The translations under genes were made by a program, and so were the position numbers. This document shows positions 8,228 through 18,453 of a stretch of DNA of 54,999 nucleotides, piece after piece. Within the stretch, counting starts at the first letter, position 1; every line of letters starts with the position of its first letter. Under the pieces are notes generated by a model, which saw only the letters and a list, made by a program, of their open reading frames with translations, made no database searches and had not been told where the DNA came from. The stretch is from positions 1-54,999 of the forward strand of contig CAMELR010000018.1 of the NCBI GenBank assembly GCA_945923775.1, written 5' to 3'. Source of the stretch: an uncultured Clostridia bacterium (GTDB taxonomy: Bacteria; Bacillota; Clostridia; Oscillospirales; Ruminococcaceae).

Positions 8228-10051
8228 TTACTTCTTGGTCTTTGCCTCGTTCTTGAGTCTCAGGTCGCGCTCAAGAATAACCTTTCTCATACGAATGCTC
8301 TTCGGTGTTACCTCAACAAGCTCATCGTCCTGAATGAAGTCAAGGCACTCCTCAAGGCTCATCTGCTTCGGCGGGATAAGGTGCAGAGCGTCATCTGAGC
8401 CGGAAGCACGTGTATTCGTGAGGTGCTTCTTCTTGCACACGTTGATAACGATATCGCCTGCCTTCGGGGAAACGCCGACGATCATGCCCTCGTATACCGG
8501 AACGCCGGCGCCGATGAACAACGTACCGCGCTCCTGCGCATTGAACAGACCGTAGGTGATGGAGGGACCGGTCTCCCAGGCAATGAGGGAGCCTACAGTT
8601 CTTCTCGGGATATCGCCGAAGTACGGCTTGTAGGAATCAAACGTGGAATTCATGATGCCTTCGCCCTTGGTGTCGGTCATGAACTCGCTTCTGTAACCGA
8701 ACAGACCTCTGGACGGAACCAGGAACTCAAGGCGTGTGCGGTTTCCGATGGGGTGCATGGAGATCATCTCGCCCTTGCGCTGACCCATGCTCTGCATTAC
8801 GGAACCCACAGCGTCGGCGGGTACGTCCGCAACCAGGCGCTCAACAGGCTCGCAGAGTACGCCGTCGATCTCCTTGGTGAGTACGCGCGGTGTGCTTACG
8901 GAAAGCTCGTAGCCCTCGCGGCGCATGGTCTCGATGAGTATGGACAGGTGCATTTCGCCGCGGCCTGCAACATTGTATGCGTCCAGCTTGTCGCTGTCGG
9001 TCACGCGCAGGGATACGTCCTTGAGTGTCTCCTTCATCAGGCGCTCGCGGATCTGGCGGGAGGTTACGTACTTGCCCTCTCTGCCTGCGAACGGGCTGGT
9101 ATTTACGGAGAATGTCATTTCAACTGTCGGCTCGGAGATCTTCACGAAAGGAAGCGGCTCGGGGCAGTTAACGGAGCAGATAGTCTGACCGATGGTAACG
9201 CCTTCGATACCGGAGAAGCACACGATATCGCCGACCATAGCCTCGTCAACCTCGACCTTGTTCAGACCCTCGAACTGGTAGAGGGATACGATCTTGCTTC
9301 TGAACGGCGCGGTGCGGTTGTGGTGGTCGCACACGATAACGTCCTGATTCTTGCGCATTCTGCCGCGCTCGATACGTCCGATGGCGATTCTGCCGACATA
9401 CTCGTTATAGTCGATGGAGGATACGAGCACCTGGAGTTCGCCGTCGGGGTCGCCCTCGGGAGCCGGGATATGCTCGAGTATCTTATTGAACAGCGGCTTG
9501 AAGTCGGTGCCCATCTGGTCGGGGTCGTAGGAGGAAAGTCCCAGTCTGCCTGAGCAGAAAATTACAGGGCTGTCGATCTGCTCCTCGGAAGCGTCAAGGT
9601 CGAGCAGAAGCTCGAGCACCTCGTCTACGACTTCCTTATTGCGGGCGTCGGGGCGGTCGGTCTTGTTGACAACGACGATGATCTTGTGACCAAGCTCCAG
9701 AGCCTTTTGCAGAACGAATCTGGTCTGCGGCATGGTTCCCTCGAAGGAGTCTACCAGCAGGAGAACGCCGTTTACCATCTTGAGGATACGCTCTACCTCG
9801 CCGGAGAAGTCAGCGTGGCCGGGGGTGTCGACGATATTGATTTTTACGCCGTTGTACATGCAGGAAGTGTTCTTCGCAAGAATTGTGATTCCGCGCTCGC
9901 GCTCGATGGCGTTGTTATCCATTACGCGGTCGCTTACTACCTGATTCTCGCGGAATGCGCCGCCCTGCTTGAGCATTTCGTCTACCAGGGTAGTCTTGCC
10001 GTGGTCAACGTGGGCGATTATTGCAATGTTACGTAAGTCATTTCTTACCAA
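8228..10051 (-). CDS. typA: Ribosome-associated GTPase TypA/BipA
   Basis: A 607-residue translational GTPase of normal family length. G motifs are intact: AHVDHGKTT (G1), RGITI (G2), DTPGHADF (G3) and NKTDR (G4), followed by the EF-G-like beta-barrel and the BipA-specific C-terminal region. TypA aids 50S assembly and growth under stress or cold. The start must be TTG 10051, the first codon of the conserved RNDLRNIAIIAHVDHG stretch, with AAGGA 11 bases upstream; no ATG is available in frame. It has its own promoter and terminator. Confidence 0.96.
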   Translation of the reverse strand: MVRNDLRNIAIIAHVDHGKTTLVDEMLKQGGAFRENQVVSDRVMDNNAIERERGITILAKNTSCMYNGVKINIVDTPGHADFSGEVERILKMVNGVLLLVDSFEGTMPQTRFVLQKALELGHKIIVVVNKTDRPDARNKEVVDEVLELLLDLDASEEQIDSPVIFCSGRLGLSSYDPDQMGTDFKPLFNKILEHIPAPEGDPDGELQVLVSSIDYNEYVGRIAIGRIERGRMRKNQDVIVCDHHNRTAPFRSKIVSLYQFEGLNKVEVDEAMVGDIVCFSGIEGVTIGQTICSVNCPEPLPFVKISEPTVEMTFSVNTSPFAGREGKYVTSRQIRERLMKETLKDVSLRVTDSDKLDAYNVAGRGEMHLSILIETMRREGYELSVSTPRVLTKEIDGVLCEPVERLVADVPADAVGSVMQSMGQRKGEMISMHPIGNRTRLEFLVPSRGLFGYRSEFMTDTKGEGIMNSTFDSYKPYFGDIPRRTVGSLIAWETGPSITYGLFNAQERGTLFIGAGVPVYEGMIVGVSPKAGDIVINVCKKKHLTNTRASGSDDALHLIPPKQMSLEECLDFIQDDELVEVTPKSIRMRKVILERDLRLKNEAKTKK

Positions 10052-10093
10052 TTAATTCACGATCCTTCACATTAGAATTTTACATCGTTCTTT

Positions 10094-10122
10094 ATTATAC
10101 TACTTTTTTTTCCACCTTACAA
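10094..10122 (-). promoter_or_regulatory. Sigma-A promoter of typA
   Basis: On the minus strand TTGTAA, 17 bases, TATAAT, about 43 bases before the TTG start. Confidence 0.7.
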
Positions 10123-10201
10123 GGGACTTGAGAAAAAAACGTTGTTTTAATTATAATTACTGATGTCAGCGCGCGGTTTTTGTGTAATTTCACAAGAAAC
10201 A

Positions 10202-10225
10202 GGGCTTCATTTTTATCTGAAGCCC
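10202..10225 (-). terminator. Terminator after the DUF3006 gene
   Basis: GGGCTTCA / TGAAGCCC stem with an AT-rich loop, past the end of the leftward tepA-to-DUF3006 gene run. The T tract (GTTTCTT) is interrupted, so it may be leaky. The rest of the 186 bases up to typA holds only the typA promoter. Confidence 0.6.
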
Positions 10226-10237
10226 CGTTCTGTGGAT

Positions 10238-10444
10238 CTACTTAAACAATCTGCGCATTTTTTCGGAAATCGCCCTGCGCCTTTCCTGCTCCGCCGCCTC
10301 GTCAAGCTCGTAGCCTCCGGGGACTTCCCGCAGTACGCTTCCCTCGTGAACTCCCCGCGGAAGCTCGCTCAGCGGGATATCCCTGCGGACATCTCCGGAA
10401 TACACTACGGCGAAGCCTTCTTCTATCCTGTCAACGACTATCAT
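10238..10444 (-). CDS. DUF3006 family small protein
   Basis: A 68-residue protein with the DUF3006 layout: an N-terminal strand VVDRIEEGFAVV, a short beta-hairpin, IPLSELPRGVHEGSVL, and a charged helical tail (EQERRRAISEKM). Its function is unknown. The start overlaps the stop of the MBL gene by four bases (ATGA), so the two are translationally coupled. DUF3006 genes are known to follow ComEC-like metallohydrolase genes, as seen here, which suggests a partner role. Confidence 0.8.
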   Translation of the reverse strand: MIVVDRIEEGFAVVYSGDVRRDIPLSELPRGVHEGSVLREVPGGYELDEAAEQERRRAISEKMRRLFK

Positions 10445-11451
10445 GCGGCTTCCTCCGTATCCTGCCGGAAATCTCCTGTTTGCTGGTCGGTGTAAATTTT
10501 GAAGTTCTCACCGTCGCAGGTAAACACTATGTTTCCGTTGTTCATTGTTGTATAGATAGTACAGCCATGAGAAAGCAAGCGGTTGACTACCTCCGCCTTC
10601 GGGTGTCCGTAGGAGTTCCCCTCGCCGACCTCTATCACGGCGTACTCGGGGCTTACCGCCTCGATAAACGCCGGCGTGCTCGACGATGTACTGCCGTGGT
10701 GTCCGACCTTCAGCACGTCGCTTCTGATGTATTCCCCGCTGTTGAGAATGTCGCTTTCCGCGGCGCGTTCGATGTCCCCGGTGAACAGGAACGACTTGTT
10801 TCCGTGCACCAGCCGGCAGGTTATCGAGTAATTGTTCAGATTAGTATAATCATCGTGCACCGGAGCCAGGAACTCCAGCACGGCGCCGTTTCCGAGGTCA
10901 AGCGACCTTCCCAGGCGGGAATATTCCGCTGTAATGCCGCGGCGGTCTATCGTGTTAAGCATGTCCTCGAAATTCTGGGTCATGGGCAGGAGATCCGACG
11001 GTACCTCCGGCATGATGACGGTTCCGACCGTGAATTCCTTCATGATCTCCGCCATGCCGCCGATGTGGTCTTCGTGCGGGTGGGTGGCTATGATGTAATC
11101 AAGCTTTCGTATTCCCTGGTCTTTCAGATAATTCTTGACGCGTTCGGCATAGATCTTCTCGCCGCAGTCAATAAGCACCGTCTTGTCGCCGGAAACTATC
11201 AGCTCGCAGTCTCCCTGTTCGACGTCTATAAAATGCACGGCTATCTCGCCATCGGCGACAGTGACCGTGTTCGACCTGCCGTTCAGCCAGGACATTATAT
11301 CGTCGGCGGACGGGATAAAGTCAAACTTGAATATTACGTCGTTGGCGTATATCACCACCGAAAACAGCATGAAAACCGCAAAAACTACCAGTATGACCTT
11401 AGCCGCGGGGTTTTCCCACATGCTTTTTTGTCTGCGCTGTTTTCCTGCCAT
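10441..11451 (-). CDS. ComEC/Rec2-related metallo-beta-lactamase-fold hydrolase
   Basis: A 336-residue protein with one N-terminal transmembrane helix (about residues 18-38) and an extracellular metallo-beta-lactamase domain. The metal site is clear: THPHEDHIGG near residue 120, FTGD near 230 and GHHGS near 255. It resembles the hydrolase domain of the DNA uptake protein ComEC, without the channel. A nuclease or phosphodiesterase role at the cell surface is likely. ATG 11451 lies inside the 3' end of ygiQ (53-base overlap). DUF3006 follows directly. Confidence 0.85.
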   Translation of the reverse strand: MAGKQRRQKSMWENPAAKVILVVFAVFMLFSVVIYANDVIFKFDFIPSADDIMSWLNGRSNTVTVADGEIAVHFIDVEQGDCELIVSGDKTVLIDCGEKIYAERVKNYLKDQGIRKLDYIIATHPHEDHIGGMAEIMKEFTVGTVIMPEVPSDLLPMTQNFEDMLNTIDRRGITAEYSRLGRSLDLGNGAVLEFLAPVHDDYTNLNNYSITCRLVHGNKSFLFTGDIERAAESDILNSGEYIRSDVLKVGHHGSTSSSTPAFIEAVSPEYAVIEVGEGNSYGHPKAEVVNRLLSHGCTIYTTMNNGNIVFTCDGENFKIYTDQQTGDFRQDTEEAA

Positions 11452-13366
11452 TCGGCTTCCCCCTCTCGCGGTCGTTAGGTGCGTTGTGTCCGGAACTGCG
11501 GTACTGCTGCTTTGGCGCGTTCTGCTGGCTGCGTGCGCCGGGCTTCCTTCTGTCGGAGTTTCCGCCGCGCTGCGCCGGTCTCTGCGGCGACGGAGCAATC
11601 AGGCAGTCCTTTCCGGTTCCGATGAGGTCCCTGCGCTTCGCCATGATGAGCGCCTTTTCAACTATGTCGTGATTTTCCGGCTTGAAATACTGGAGCAGGG
11701 CGCGCTGCATGCGCTTCTCCTCCGGAGTCCTCGGAACAAACACCGGCTCCATCGTGTACGGATTAAGCCCCGTCCAGAACATTGCCGTGGAAATAGTTCC
11801 CGGCGTGGGGTAGAAATCCTGCACCTGCTCGGGGCGGATATTGTGCTTCTTCAGGAACACCGCAAGCTCCACCGCTTCTTCAAGCGTACAGCCCGGGTGG
11901 CTCGACATTAGGTACGGTACGAGGTACTGCTCCTTGCCGCACTTTTTCGTGGCTGCGTAGAACCGCTTTTCAAACTCCTCGTAGACCTCGATATGCGGCT
12001 TTCCCATCAGGTCGAGCACCTTGTTGCTGGCGTGCTCCGGAGCCACCTTGAGCTGACCGCTGACATGATACTGCACCAACTCGTCCAGGAAGTCGTTGTT
12101 CTTGTCCTGGAGCATATAATCGTAGCGGATTCCCGAACGAATGAATATCTTCTTTACCTTTTTGATGGAGCGCAGGCGGCGCAGCAGCCTGATATAGTCG
12201 CTGTGGTCGGCGATGAGGTTCTTGCACGGCGTGGGAGCCAGGCACTTTTTCCCCTTGCACATGCCGTATTTCTCCTGCTTCTCGCAGGAAGGGTGCCGGA
12301 AATTCGCGGTAGGTCCGCCGACATCGTGGATATACCCCTTGAAACGCGGATTCTCAGAGAGCTTCACGGCTTCCTCGTAAACGGAATCCTCGCTGCGGGT
12401 CTGCACCTTTCTTCCCTGATGCAGGGCGATTGAACAGAAGTTGCAGAATCCGAAACAGCCGCGGTTGTGGGTTATCGAGAACTCCACCTCCTGAATAGCC
12501 GGGACTCCGCCCTCCTTCTCGTACATCGGGTGATACATGCGCATGTACGGCAGCTCGTAGGTGTAGTCGAACTCCGCCTGAGTTACGCTGCGCTGCGGGG
12601 GATTCTGCACCAGCATCATGTTTCCGTGGCGCTGTACTATCGTCCTGCCGTACACCTCGTCCTGCTCGTCGTACTGCTTGCGGCAGGATTTCGCGTACGC
12701 TTTCTTGTTGTCGCGGACTATCTCGAAGCTGTCGCACTGCACCGCGCCTATCGGAGTGTTCTCCGGCTCAGTGAGGTAGCAGATGCCGCGGAGGTCGTGC
12801 ATGTCCTTTAAGTGAAGTCCCGCCTTGAAGTTGTTCAGCATCTGGGTCAGCGTGACCTCCCCCATGCCGTACATCAGGTAATCCGCGCCGGTGCTCACCA
12901 GCACGGACGGCATTACGCTGTCGCTCCAGTAATCGTAATGCGCGAAGCGGCGCAGCGAAGCCTCCAGGCCGCCTATGGATATCTCAACGTCAGGGTAAAG
13001 CCGCTTCAGGTTCTGGCAATAGACCGTGAGCGCCCTGTCGGGACGCCTGCCGCCCTTTCCTCCCGGGGAATACGCGTCGTCAAAGCGCTTTTTCAGCGCA
13101 ACTGTGTAGTTCGACACCATGCTGTCGATGTTACCTCCGCTCACCATGAAGCAGTACTTCGGCTTTCCAAGCTTCATGTAATCGGCATCGCACAGCGGCT
13201 GCGCGATAACTCCCACCGTGAACCCAGCCGCTTCGATCATTCGCGAGATTATTGCTATTCCAAATGTCGGGTGGTCGATGTAGGCGTCACCGGTGAAGCA
13301 GATGAAATCAAGCTGCTCTATTCCTCGTTCTTCCATATCCTGTCTGCTTACAGGCAAAAACGGCAT
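11399..13366 (-). CDS. YgiQ family radical SAM protein
   Basis: A 655-residue radical SAM protein of unknown reaction. It has the family N-terminus (LPVSRQDMEERGIEQLDFI), the 4Fe-4S motif CFGFCNFC near residue 310, and the long YgiQ-specific region with CKGKKCL and cysteines that may bind a second cluster. The last 90 residues are a disordered Arg/Gln/Asn/Lys-rich tail, which looks like a nucleic-acid-binding extension and accounts for the overlap with the next gene. ATG 13366 lies 15 bases after the ftsK stop. Confidence 0.9.
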   Translation of the reverse strand: MPFLPVSRQDMEERGIEQLDFICFTGDAYIDHPTFGIAIISRMIEAAGFTVGVIAQPLCDADYMKLGKPKYCFMVSGGNIDSMVSNYTVALKKRFDDAYSPGGKGGRRPDRALTVYCQNLKRLYPDVEISIGGLEASLRRFAHYDYWSDSVMPSVLVSTGADYLMYGMGEVTLTQMLNNFKAGLHLKDMHDLRGICYLTEPENTPIGAVQCDSFEIVRDNKKAYAKSCRKQYDEQDEVYGRTIVQRHGNMMLVQNPPQRSVTQAEFDYTYELPYMRMYHPMYEKEGGVPAIQEVEFSITHNRGCFGFCNFCSIALHQGRKVQTRSEDSVYEEAVKLSENPRFKGYIHDVGGPTANFRHPSCEKQEKYGMCKGKKCLAPTPCKNLIADHSDYIRLLRRLRSIKKVKKIFIRSGIRYDYMLQDKNNDFLDELVQYHVSGQLKVAPEHASNKVLDLMGKPHIEVYEEFEKRFYAATKKCGKEQYLVPYLMSSHPGCTLEEAVELAVFLKKHNIRPEQVQDFYPTPGTISTAMFWTGLNPYTMEPVFVPRTPEEKRMQRALLQYFKPENHDIVEKALIMAKRRDLIGTGKDCLIAPSPQRPAQRGGNSDRRKPGARSQQNAPKQQYRSSGHNAPNDRERGKPNGRKTAQTKKHVGKPRG

Positions 13367-13381
13367 TTTAATTCCCTCACT

Positions 13382-16333
13382 TTATCTTTGCTGGAGTTTC
13401 CTCTCAGCCCATTCCTGTTTTGTCATCAGAACCTGACGGGGCTTGCTGCCCTCGAGAGGTCCGACTATTCCCATTTCTTCCATTATGTCGACAAGCCGCG
13501 CGGCTCTTCCGTAGCCCAGTTTAAGCCGTCTTTGCAGCGATGATGTGCTGCATGTTCCGGATTCCACAACGAAATCTATCGCTTCCTCCAGGCGCTCGTC
13601 GCTTGTGTCTATATCTCCGCTGTCTGAATTCCCCGAGGACTTGCTGTCCTGCGCGGAAGCCACCATCTCGGTCTGGCGCTCGACTTCTTCCATGACAAGC
13701 TCGTCGTATTCAGCCTGGAAGGTCTGCTTGATGAACTCCACAACGCGCTCTACTTCCTTATCGGAAACGAAGCAGCCCTGCACTCTGACCGGCTTCGGAA
13801 GTCCCACCGGCATGTACAGCATATCGCCGTTTCCGAGGAGCTTCTCCGCGCCGCTTACATCAAGTATAACGCGGCTGTCCGTCTGGGAAGCCACCATCAG
13901 CGCGATTCGGCTCGGGATATTCGCCTTTATCAGACCGGTCACGACGTTGACCGTCGGGCGCTGGGTCGCGATAACAAGGTGCATTCCGGCGGCTCTTGCC
14001 ATCTGGGCAAGGCGCACTATGCTGTCCTCAACGTCCTTCGGGGAAGCCATCATCAGGTCTGCCAGCTCGTCAATGAATATTACTATGTGCGACATCTTCT
14101 TGAGGCCGCTGTCCGGGTCATTTGCAAGCTCGTTGAAGCCGGTGAAGTCGCGCACGTTGTTGTCGGAGAACTGCTTGTAGCGGTTCAGCATTTCGTTTAC
14201 CGCCCATGCCAGCGCGCCCGCCGCCTTCTTCGGGTCGGTGACTACCGGGATAAGCAGGTGCGGAATTCCGTTGTACATCATGAACTCCACCTTTTTCGGG
14301 TCGACCATTATCAGGCGGACGTCCTGCGGGGTGGATTTCATCAGGATACTCATGATGATGGAATTTACGCACACCGATTTACCCGAACCGGTGGTTCCCG
14401 CAATGAGCAGGTGCGGCATTTTCGCGATGTTACATGTCACCATTGCGCCGCTGATATCCTTGCCGAGAACGGTTTCGAGCTTCTTGTCGAAGCTCTTTTT
14501 GAACTCTGTGGTATCAACCAGTTCGCGGAAGAATACGGTGTCCCGCGCCTTGTTCGGGACCTCGATTCCCACCGCCGACTTATTCGGGATAGGCGCTTCG
14601 ATACGCACCCCGGCGGAGGCAAGATTCAGCGCGATATCGTCCTGCAAGCCAGTGATTTTGGATATCTTTACTCCCGGCGCAGGCTGAAGCTCGTAACGTG
14701 TAACGGAAGGTCCGCGGCTCACGCCTACCAGCTTGGTCTGAACTCCGAAGCTCTGGAGCGCTTCCACCAGCTTCTTGGAATTGCGGTCGATCTCGTTGTC
14801 GATGTCAGCCTGAGTCAGCTTCTTCTGAACCGGATTCAGCAGATTCACCGGAGGAAGCGTGTAAACATCGCTGAAATTCAGTTCCTCCGGAGCCGGCTTT
14901 TTAAGCGGCATTGCGGGACGTTCCGGCGATGGCGCAGGGGTCGGCGTTGCGGGTCTGTCCGGGCGCGGTACCTCCACTATCTCAGGCTTTACCGGATTCT
15001 CAGGGCGCTCAGGCGCCGCGGGGGCTTCCGGAGCTGCGGCGTCCTTCTGCGGCTGCGATTCCGTTTCCGGCTCGTCGGCAACATCGTCGAGATCGAACGG
15101 AAGCTCGCTTTCCTCGGAGCTTGTTATCGAATTCTCCGGGAGATCCTCAATGCTGCTCACCGGAGCGTTCTCCGGGTTTTCCTCCTTGAAACGGTGCAGC
15201 GCGTCTATTATCGGAACCAGCTCCGCGTCCTCGTCCTCGAGAGGATCCTTCTCGGAGCGCTCGGCTTCTTCAAGAACCGCGCGGTTCTTCTGCATTATGT
15301 AATCCTTGATCTCCGCCATGTAGTCCACGCTGTCCTCGTGCTGCTCCTCAAGGAGCTGTTCCGTTTCGGCGGGGTCAGGCTCGGCGGGAAGCTCGGGTTC
15401 TGCCGGCTTCACCGGCTCGGGGCGCGGAACCTCGATTATCTGCGGCTTTTCGGGGGATTCAGGCTCAGCATGCGCCGACGTATCCTCGACCACCGGCTCC
15501 GGCTCGTGCTCCTCCGGGTCTGACACGCTGAATACAGCGCGGCTCAGCTCGGCTACGGAGCGCTTTTCCTGCTGCTCCGCGTCTATCTCCGCCTGTATCT
15601 TCTCTATTTCGTCCTGCTGCATGTGGAGCTCCTCCGCGGCTATGCGGTTCTCCTCGCGTATGCGGTTGTGGTGCTCGACCGCCTTATCCTTCGCATTGCG
15701 GACTGGCTTCACCATGCGGTCGGTGAAGTCCGCAACCGTGGTCCCGGTGCAGAGAAGCACGCAGACGAGTATCAGGATTATAATGAGTATCGTAGCTCCC
15801 AGCCTGCCCAGAAGAAGCAGTAATCCTCCGATGAACAGCGCAAACACGCCGCCTCCGCGGAACTCCTTACCGTCCTTGAAGAGATTTGCGATCACTTCAC
15901 CGAAATTCTCGCCAGGAACAGCGCCTACGGAAAAAATCTGCACCGCCGCACACAGCAGGAGAATACCTCCAACGCATTTGAGCACGTCCATGCCGAGTTT
16001 GTGGCCTTCCTTGAACGCGGAAAGCCGTATCGCAACAAAAATGAGCAGGGGTCCGACCAGGAAAGCGGAGTAACCGAACAGCCCGTGCATGATGTCGAAG
16101 AATCCGCGCCAGCCCTCGCCTTCCCCGGCGGGAATAACCGCGGCGAGAGTCAGGACGATCCCGACTGCGAACATTATCACCGTTGCGATGTGACGGCGGC
16201 GCATGCTGGCTTTCAGAGCCTCCTCGCGGAGCCTGAGCTGCTCAGCTTCGAGAGCCTTCTTTGATGGTTTTGAGCGCCCGGTGCTGCCCTTCGAGGAACC
16301 GGAGCGCGGTCTTGTTGTCTTATTCTCAGCCAT
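13382..16333 (-). CDS. ftsK: FtsK/SpoIIIE DNA translocase
   Basis: A 983-residue septal DNA pump that moves chromosome ends during division and, in sporulating cells, into the forespore. Four transmembrane helices lie in residues 45-190, then an acidic Pro/Glu-rich linker (about 250-500), then the RecA-like motor with Walker A GTTGSGKS, Walker [12 protein letters not shown], and a C-terminal winged-helix gamma domain (from about residue 915) that reads KOPS/SRS DNA sites. The linker has two copies of an EVPRPxxP motif. The sequence alone does not tell whether it is the FtsK or SpoIIIE form. It is tightly spaced with uppP upstream and ygiQ downstream. Confidence 0.95.
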   Translation of the reverse strand: MAENKTTRPRSGSSKGSTGRSKPSKKALEAEQLRLREEALKASMRRRHIATVIMFAVGIVLTLAAVIPAGEGEGWRGFFDIMHGLFGYSAFLVGPLLIFVAIRLSAFKEGHKLGMDVLKCVGGILLLCAAVQIFSVGAVPGENFGEVIANLFKDGKEFRGGGVFALFIGGLLLLLGRLGATILIIILILVCVLLCTGTTVADFTDRMVKPVRNAKDKAVEHHNRIREENRIAAEELHMQQDEIEKIQAEIDAEQQEKRSVAELSRAVFSVSDPEEHEPEPVVEDTSAHAEPESPEKPQIIEVPRPEPVKPAEPELPAEPDPAETEQLLEEQHEDSVDYMAEIKDYIMQKNRAVLEEAERSEKDPLEDEDAELVPIIDALHRFKEENPENAPVSSIEDLPENSITSSEESELPFDLDDVADEPETESQPQKDAAAPEAPAAPERPENPVKPEIVEVPRPDRPATPTPAPSPERPAMPLKKPAPEELNFSDVYTLPPVNLLNPVQKKLTQADIDNEIDRNSKKLVEALQSFGVQTKLVGVSRGPSVTRYELQPAPGVKISKITGLQDDIALNLASAGVRIEAPIPNKSAVGIEVPNKARDTVFFRELVDTTEFKKSFDKKLETVLGKDISGAMVTCNIAKMPHLLIAGTTGSGKSVCVNSIIMSILMKSTPQDVRLIMVDPKKVEFMMYNGIPHLLIPVVTDPKKAAGALAWAVNEMLNRYKQFSDNNVRDFTGFNELANDPDSGLKKMSHIVIFIDELADLMMASPKDVEDSIVRLAQMARAAGMHLVIATQRPTVNVVTGLIKANIPSRIALMVASQTDSRVILDVSGAEKLLGNGDMLYMPVGLPKPVRVQGCFVSDKEVERVVEFIKQTFQAEYDELVMEEVERQTEMVASAQDSKSSGNSDSGDIDTSDERLEEAIDFVVESGTCSTSSLQRRLKLGYGRAARLVDIMEEMGIVGPLEGSKPRQVLMTKQEWAERKLQQR

Positions 16334-16358
16334 TTTATCCGACTTCCTTTACGTGATT

Positions 16359-17231
16359 TCAGCCCATTATGAGGGAATGGAGCGTGTTTCCGGAAATGTG
16401 CTCCCACAGACCCGCAGCCACGCATGCTGCTCCCAGAACGGCGGTGTAAACTCCGAATATCTTGTACCTGTCCTTCTTGACGAGCCAGCTTACCAGCTTT
16501 ATCGAGAGGATTCCGACAACCGCAGCGATAATGAATCCGATTCCGAGCGCGACCCAATCGAGCTCCATGTCAGAATGCAGCGCGTCGCCGAGTTCCAGGA
16601 CGCTGCCGCCAAGTATCGCGGGAATACCGAGGATAAACGCGAATGTTACCGCGGTCTCCTTTTCAAGCCCGGAGAGCAGTCCGCCCGCCGTTGTGGAGCC
16701 GCTCCGGGAAACCCCCGGAAACAGCGCTACGACCTGGAAAAGTCCGACCGTAACCGCGTCTTTGACGGTCATCTGCTCCGCTGTGCGCGTGCCGTGGCCG
16801 AATCTGTCCGAAAGGAACAGAATCAGCGAAGTAAACAGGAATGCGGCTCCTTCGAACACGATATCGCCGTCGCCCTGCCTTCCGGTGAAGAAGCCCTCAA
16901 CTAGGTAAAACGGAACCAGAATCACCGTCGCGATTATCACCATGAACATCATGCGGCGGTTTCCGTTCATGTTCTTCCATGAGAACTTCCCCGTGAAGAT
17001 GTCGCCTATAGTAAGGAAAAATTCCTTTATCATGCCCCATATCGTGCCCCAGAAGGCTATGAAAACCGCTGCGAGCGTTCCCAGATGGAGCACCAGCGAA
17101 AGCACGAGCGCCGCTTCCCCGTTAACTCCGGTCACATGCTGGACTACCGACAGGTGCCCCGAGCTTGAAACCGGCAGGAATTCCGTCAGTCCCTGCACCA
17201 CTGCCTGAATAATTACCGTAATTATGTCCAT
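16359..17231 (-). CDS. uppP: Undecaprenyl-diphosphatase
   Basis: A 290-residue integral membrane protein (about eight helices) that removes a phosphate from undecaprenyl pyrophosphate to recycle the cell wall lipid carrier. The signature motifs are present: QGLTEFLPVSSSGHL at the N-terminus and FPGVSRSGST in the middle. ATG 17231 follows AAGAGG; an upstream in-frame ATG has no ribosome site. Members of this family give bacitracin tolerance. Confidence 0.95.
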   Translation of the reverse strand: MDIITVIIQAVVQGLTEFLPVSSSGHLSVVQHVTGVNGEAALVLSLVLHLGTLAAVFIAFWGTIWGMIKEFFLTIGDIFTGKFSWKNMNGNRRMMFMVIIATVILVPFYLVEGFFTGRQGDGDIVFEGAAFLFTSLILFLSDRFGHGTRTAEQMTVKDAVTVGLFQVVALFPGVSRSGSTTAGGLLSGLEKETAVTFAFILGIPAILGGSVLELGDALHSDMELDWVALGIGFIIAAVVGILSIKLVSWLVKKDRYKIFGVYTAVLGAACVAAGLWEHISGNTLHSLIMG

Positions 17232-17276
17232 ATTTTTCCTCTTATGTATCATTATGTATCCGCCCGAAGGCGGGTC

Positions 17277-18188
17277 TTATCTGTCGCCGTGCCAGTCCGC
17301 GGAATTCAGAGCGCCCCTGCGGCTCTGGGCATCGGTGGGTCTTAGCTGCACGAATGCGGTTTTCTGCGCCGAAGGCTTCAGCGGCTTTGTATGCGCGGTG
17401 GTCTTTCCGGGCTTTTCCGCTTTTTCTGATTTGGCGGACTTGTCGGCTTTGTCCGATTTCTTCCCCTTCGCGGAGGACTTCGCAGGCTTTTCAGGCTCTG
17501 CGGGTTTCCGCTTTTCAATGAGTGAGTACAGACACTGCACCGCGTCGGATATCCCGCCGAGGTGGTCTATCAGCCCTTCTTTTACCGCCTCGCTGCCTTC
17601 AAGGACGGTTCCGATATCCATTACAAGCTCGTCCTTTTCCATCAGCAGCTCACGGAAGCGCTCCGGCTTCATGCGGCTGTTTTCCGTCACAAACCGCGTT
17701 ATCCTGTCCTGCATTTTCTGGAACCACGTCATTGTCTGCGGAACTCCGAGCACCATGCCGTTCGTGCGGACCGGGTGTATCGTCATTGTAGCCGATGGAA
17801 CTATAAAGCTCACGTCGGTGCTGACCGCCAGCGGTACTCCTATAGAATGCCCGCCGCCGAGCACTATCGAAACCGACGGCTTCGACATTCCCGCTATCAT
17901 CTCCGCGATCGCAAGTCCTGCCTCCACATCGCCGCCGACCGTGTTCAGCACCACCATCAGACCCTCCACCGTGCTGTCCTGCTCAATTGCTGCGAGCGCT
18001 GGTATCAGGTGTTCGTACTTCGTGGTCTTGGTCTGGGGCGGGAGCAGGAAATGTCCCTCGATCTGCCCGATTATCGACAGACAGTGTATGTTATGCGGAG
18101 CGTTGACCGTCGCTATCATTCCGTTGTCGATCATCTGCTGGTTCTGCTCCTCAGTAAACGGAGCTTCGTTCCTGTTTTCATCGCACAT
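17277..18188 (-). CDS. tepA: TepA-type ClpP-like serine peptidase
   Basis: A 303-residue ClpP/crotonase-fold protein of the translocation-enhancing protein family. The catalytic serine lies in [11 protein letters not shown] and the histidine in [11 protein letters not shown], as in ClpP. TepA in Bacillus has been tied to protein export and signal peptide turnover. The last 80 residues are a Lys/Ala/Pro-rich tail (repeated KSxKxxKxxK), absent in ClpP. ATG 18188 follows TCAGGAGG; frames open upstream of it are not credible. It heads the leftward tepA-uppP-ftsK run. Confidence 0.85.
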   Translation of the reverse strand: MCDENRNEAPFTEEQNQQMIDNGMIATVNAPHNIHCLSIIGQIEGHFLLPPQTKTTKYEHLIPALAAIEQDSTVEGLMVVLNTVGGDVEAGLAIAEMIAGMSKPSVSIVLGGGHSIGVPLAVSTDVSFIVPSATMTIHPVRTNGMVLGVPQTMTWFQKMQDRITRFVTENSRMKPERFRELLMEKDELVMDIGTVLEGSEAVKEGLIDHLGGISDAVQCLYSLIEKRKPAEPEKPAKSSAKGKKSDKADKSAKSEKAEKPGKTTAHTKPLKPSAQKTAFVQLRPTDAQSRRGALNSADWHGDR

Positions 18189-18383
18189 GCTGATTTTTCC
18201 TCCTGAAACAATTTTTGTATATATTATTTCAGTTACATGCGAGATTATGCAGTGATACGAACTATAAATGCGCACAATGCGAACTCTGAGTGCGTACATA
18301 TTTATTATAGCACAAATCTCTCTATAAATCAAATACTTTTTGGCACATTTTTTCGCCCCGGATAATTTTTCCGTACAACTCAT

Positions 18384-18411
18384 CATATAAGCCCCCGAAC
18401 AAGCATATATT
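18384..18411 (+). promoter_or_regulatory. Sigma-E-like promoter of the SipL-like gene
   Basis: CATATA, 14 bases, CATATATT, about 43 bases before the ATG. Spacing and -10 fit the sigma-E pattern (KMATATT-N14-CATACAMT) with a weak -35. Both downstream genes are mother-cell spore coat genes, which supports it. Confidence 0.45.
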
Positions 18412-18453
18412 GCTGTTGAAAGCAATACCTACGCACCCGTGAAGGAGGATACA

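Noticed and set aside
8423..9553. 376-codon open frame on the plus strand
   Set aside because: It is the antisense shadow of typA, has no ribosome site and no protein-like pattern.
13979..15523. 514-codon open frame on the plus strand
   Set aside because: Antisense shadow of ftsK; its Arg/Leu/His-rich composition is typical of the complement of GC-rich coding DNA.
17277..18188. Housekeeping ClpP
   Set aside because: The catalytic motifs fit, but length, the Lys/Ala-rich tail and the lack of clpX nearby fit TepA better.
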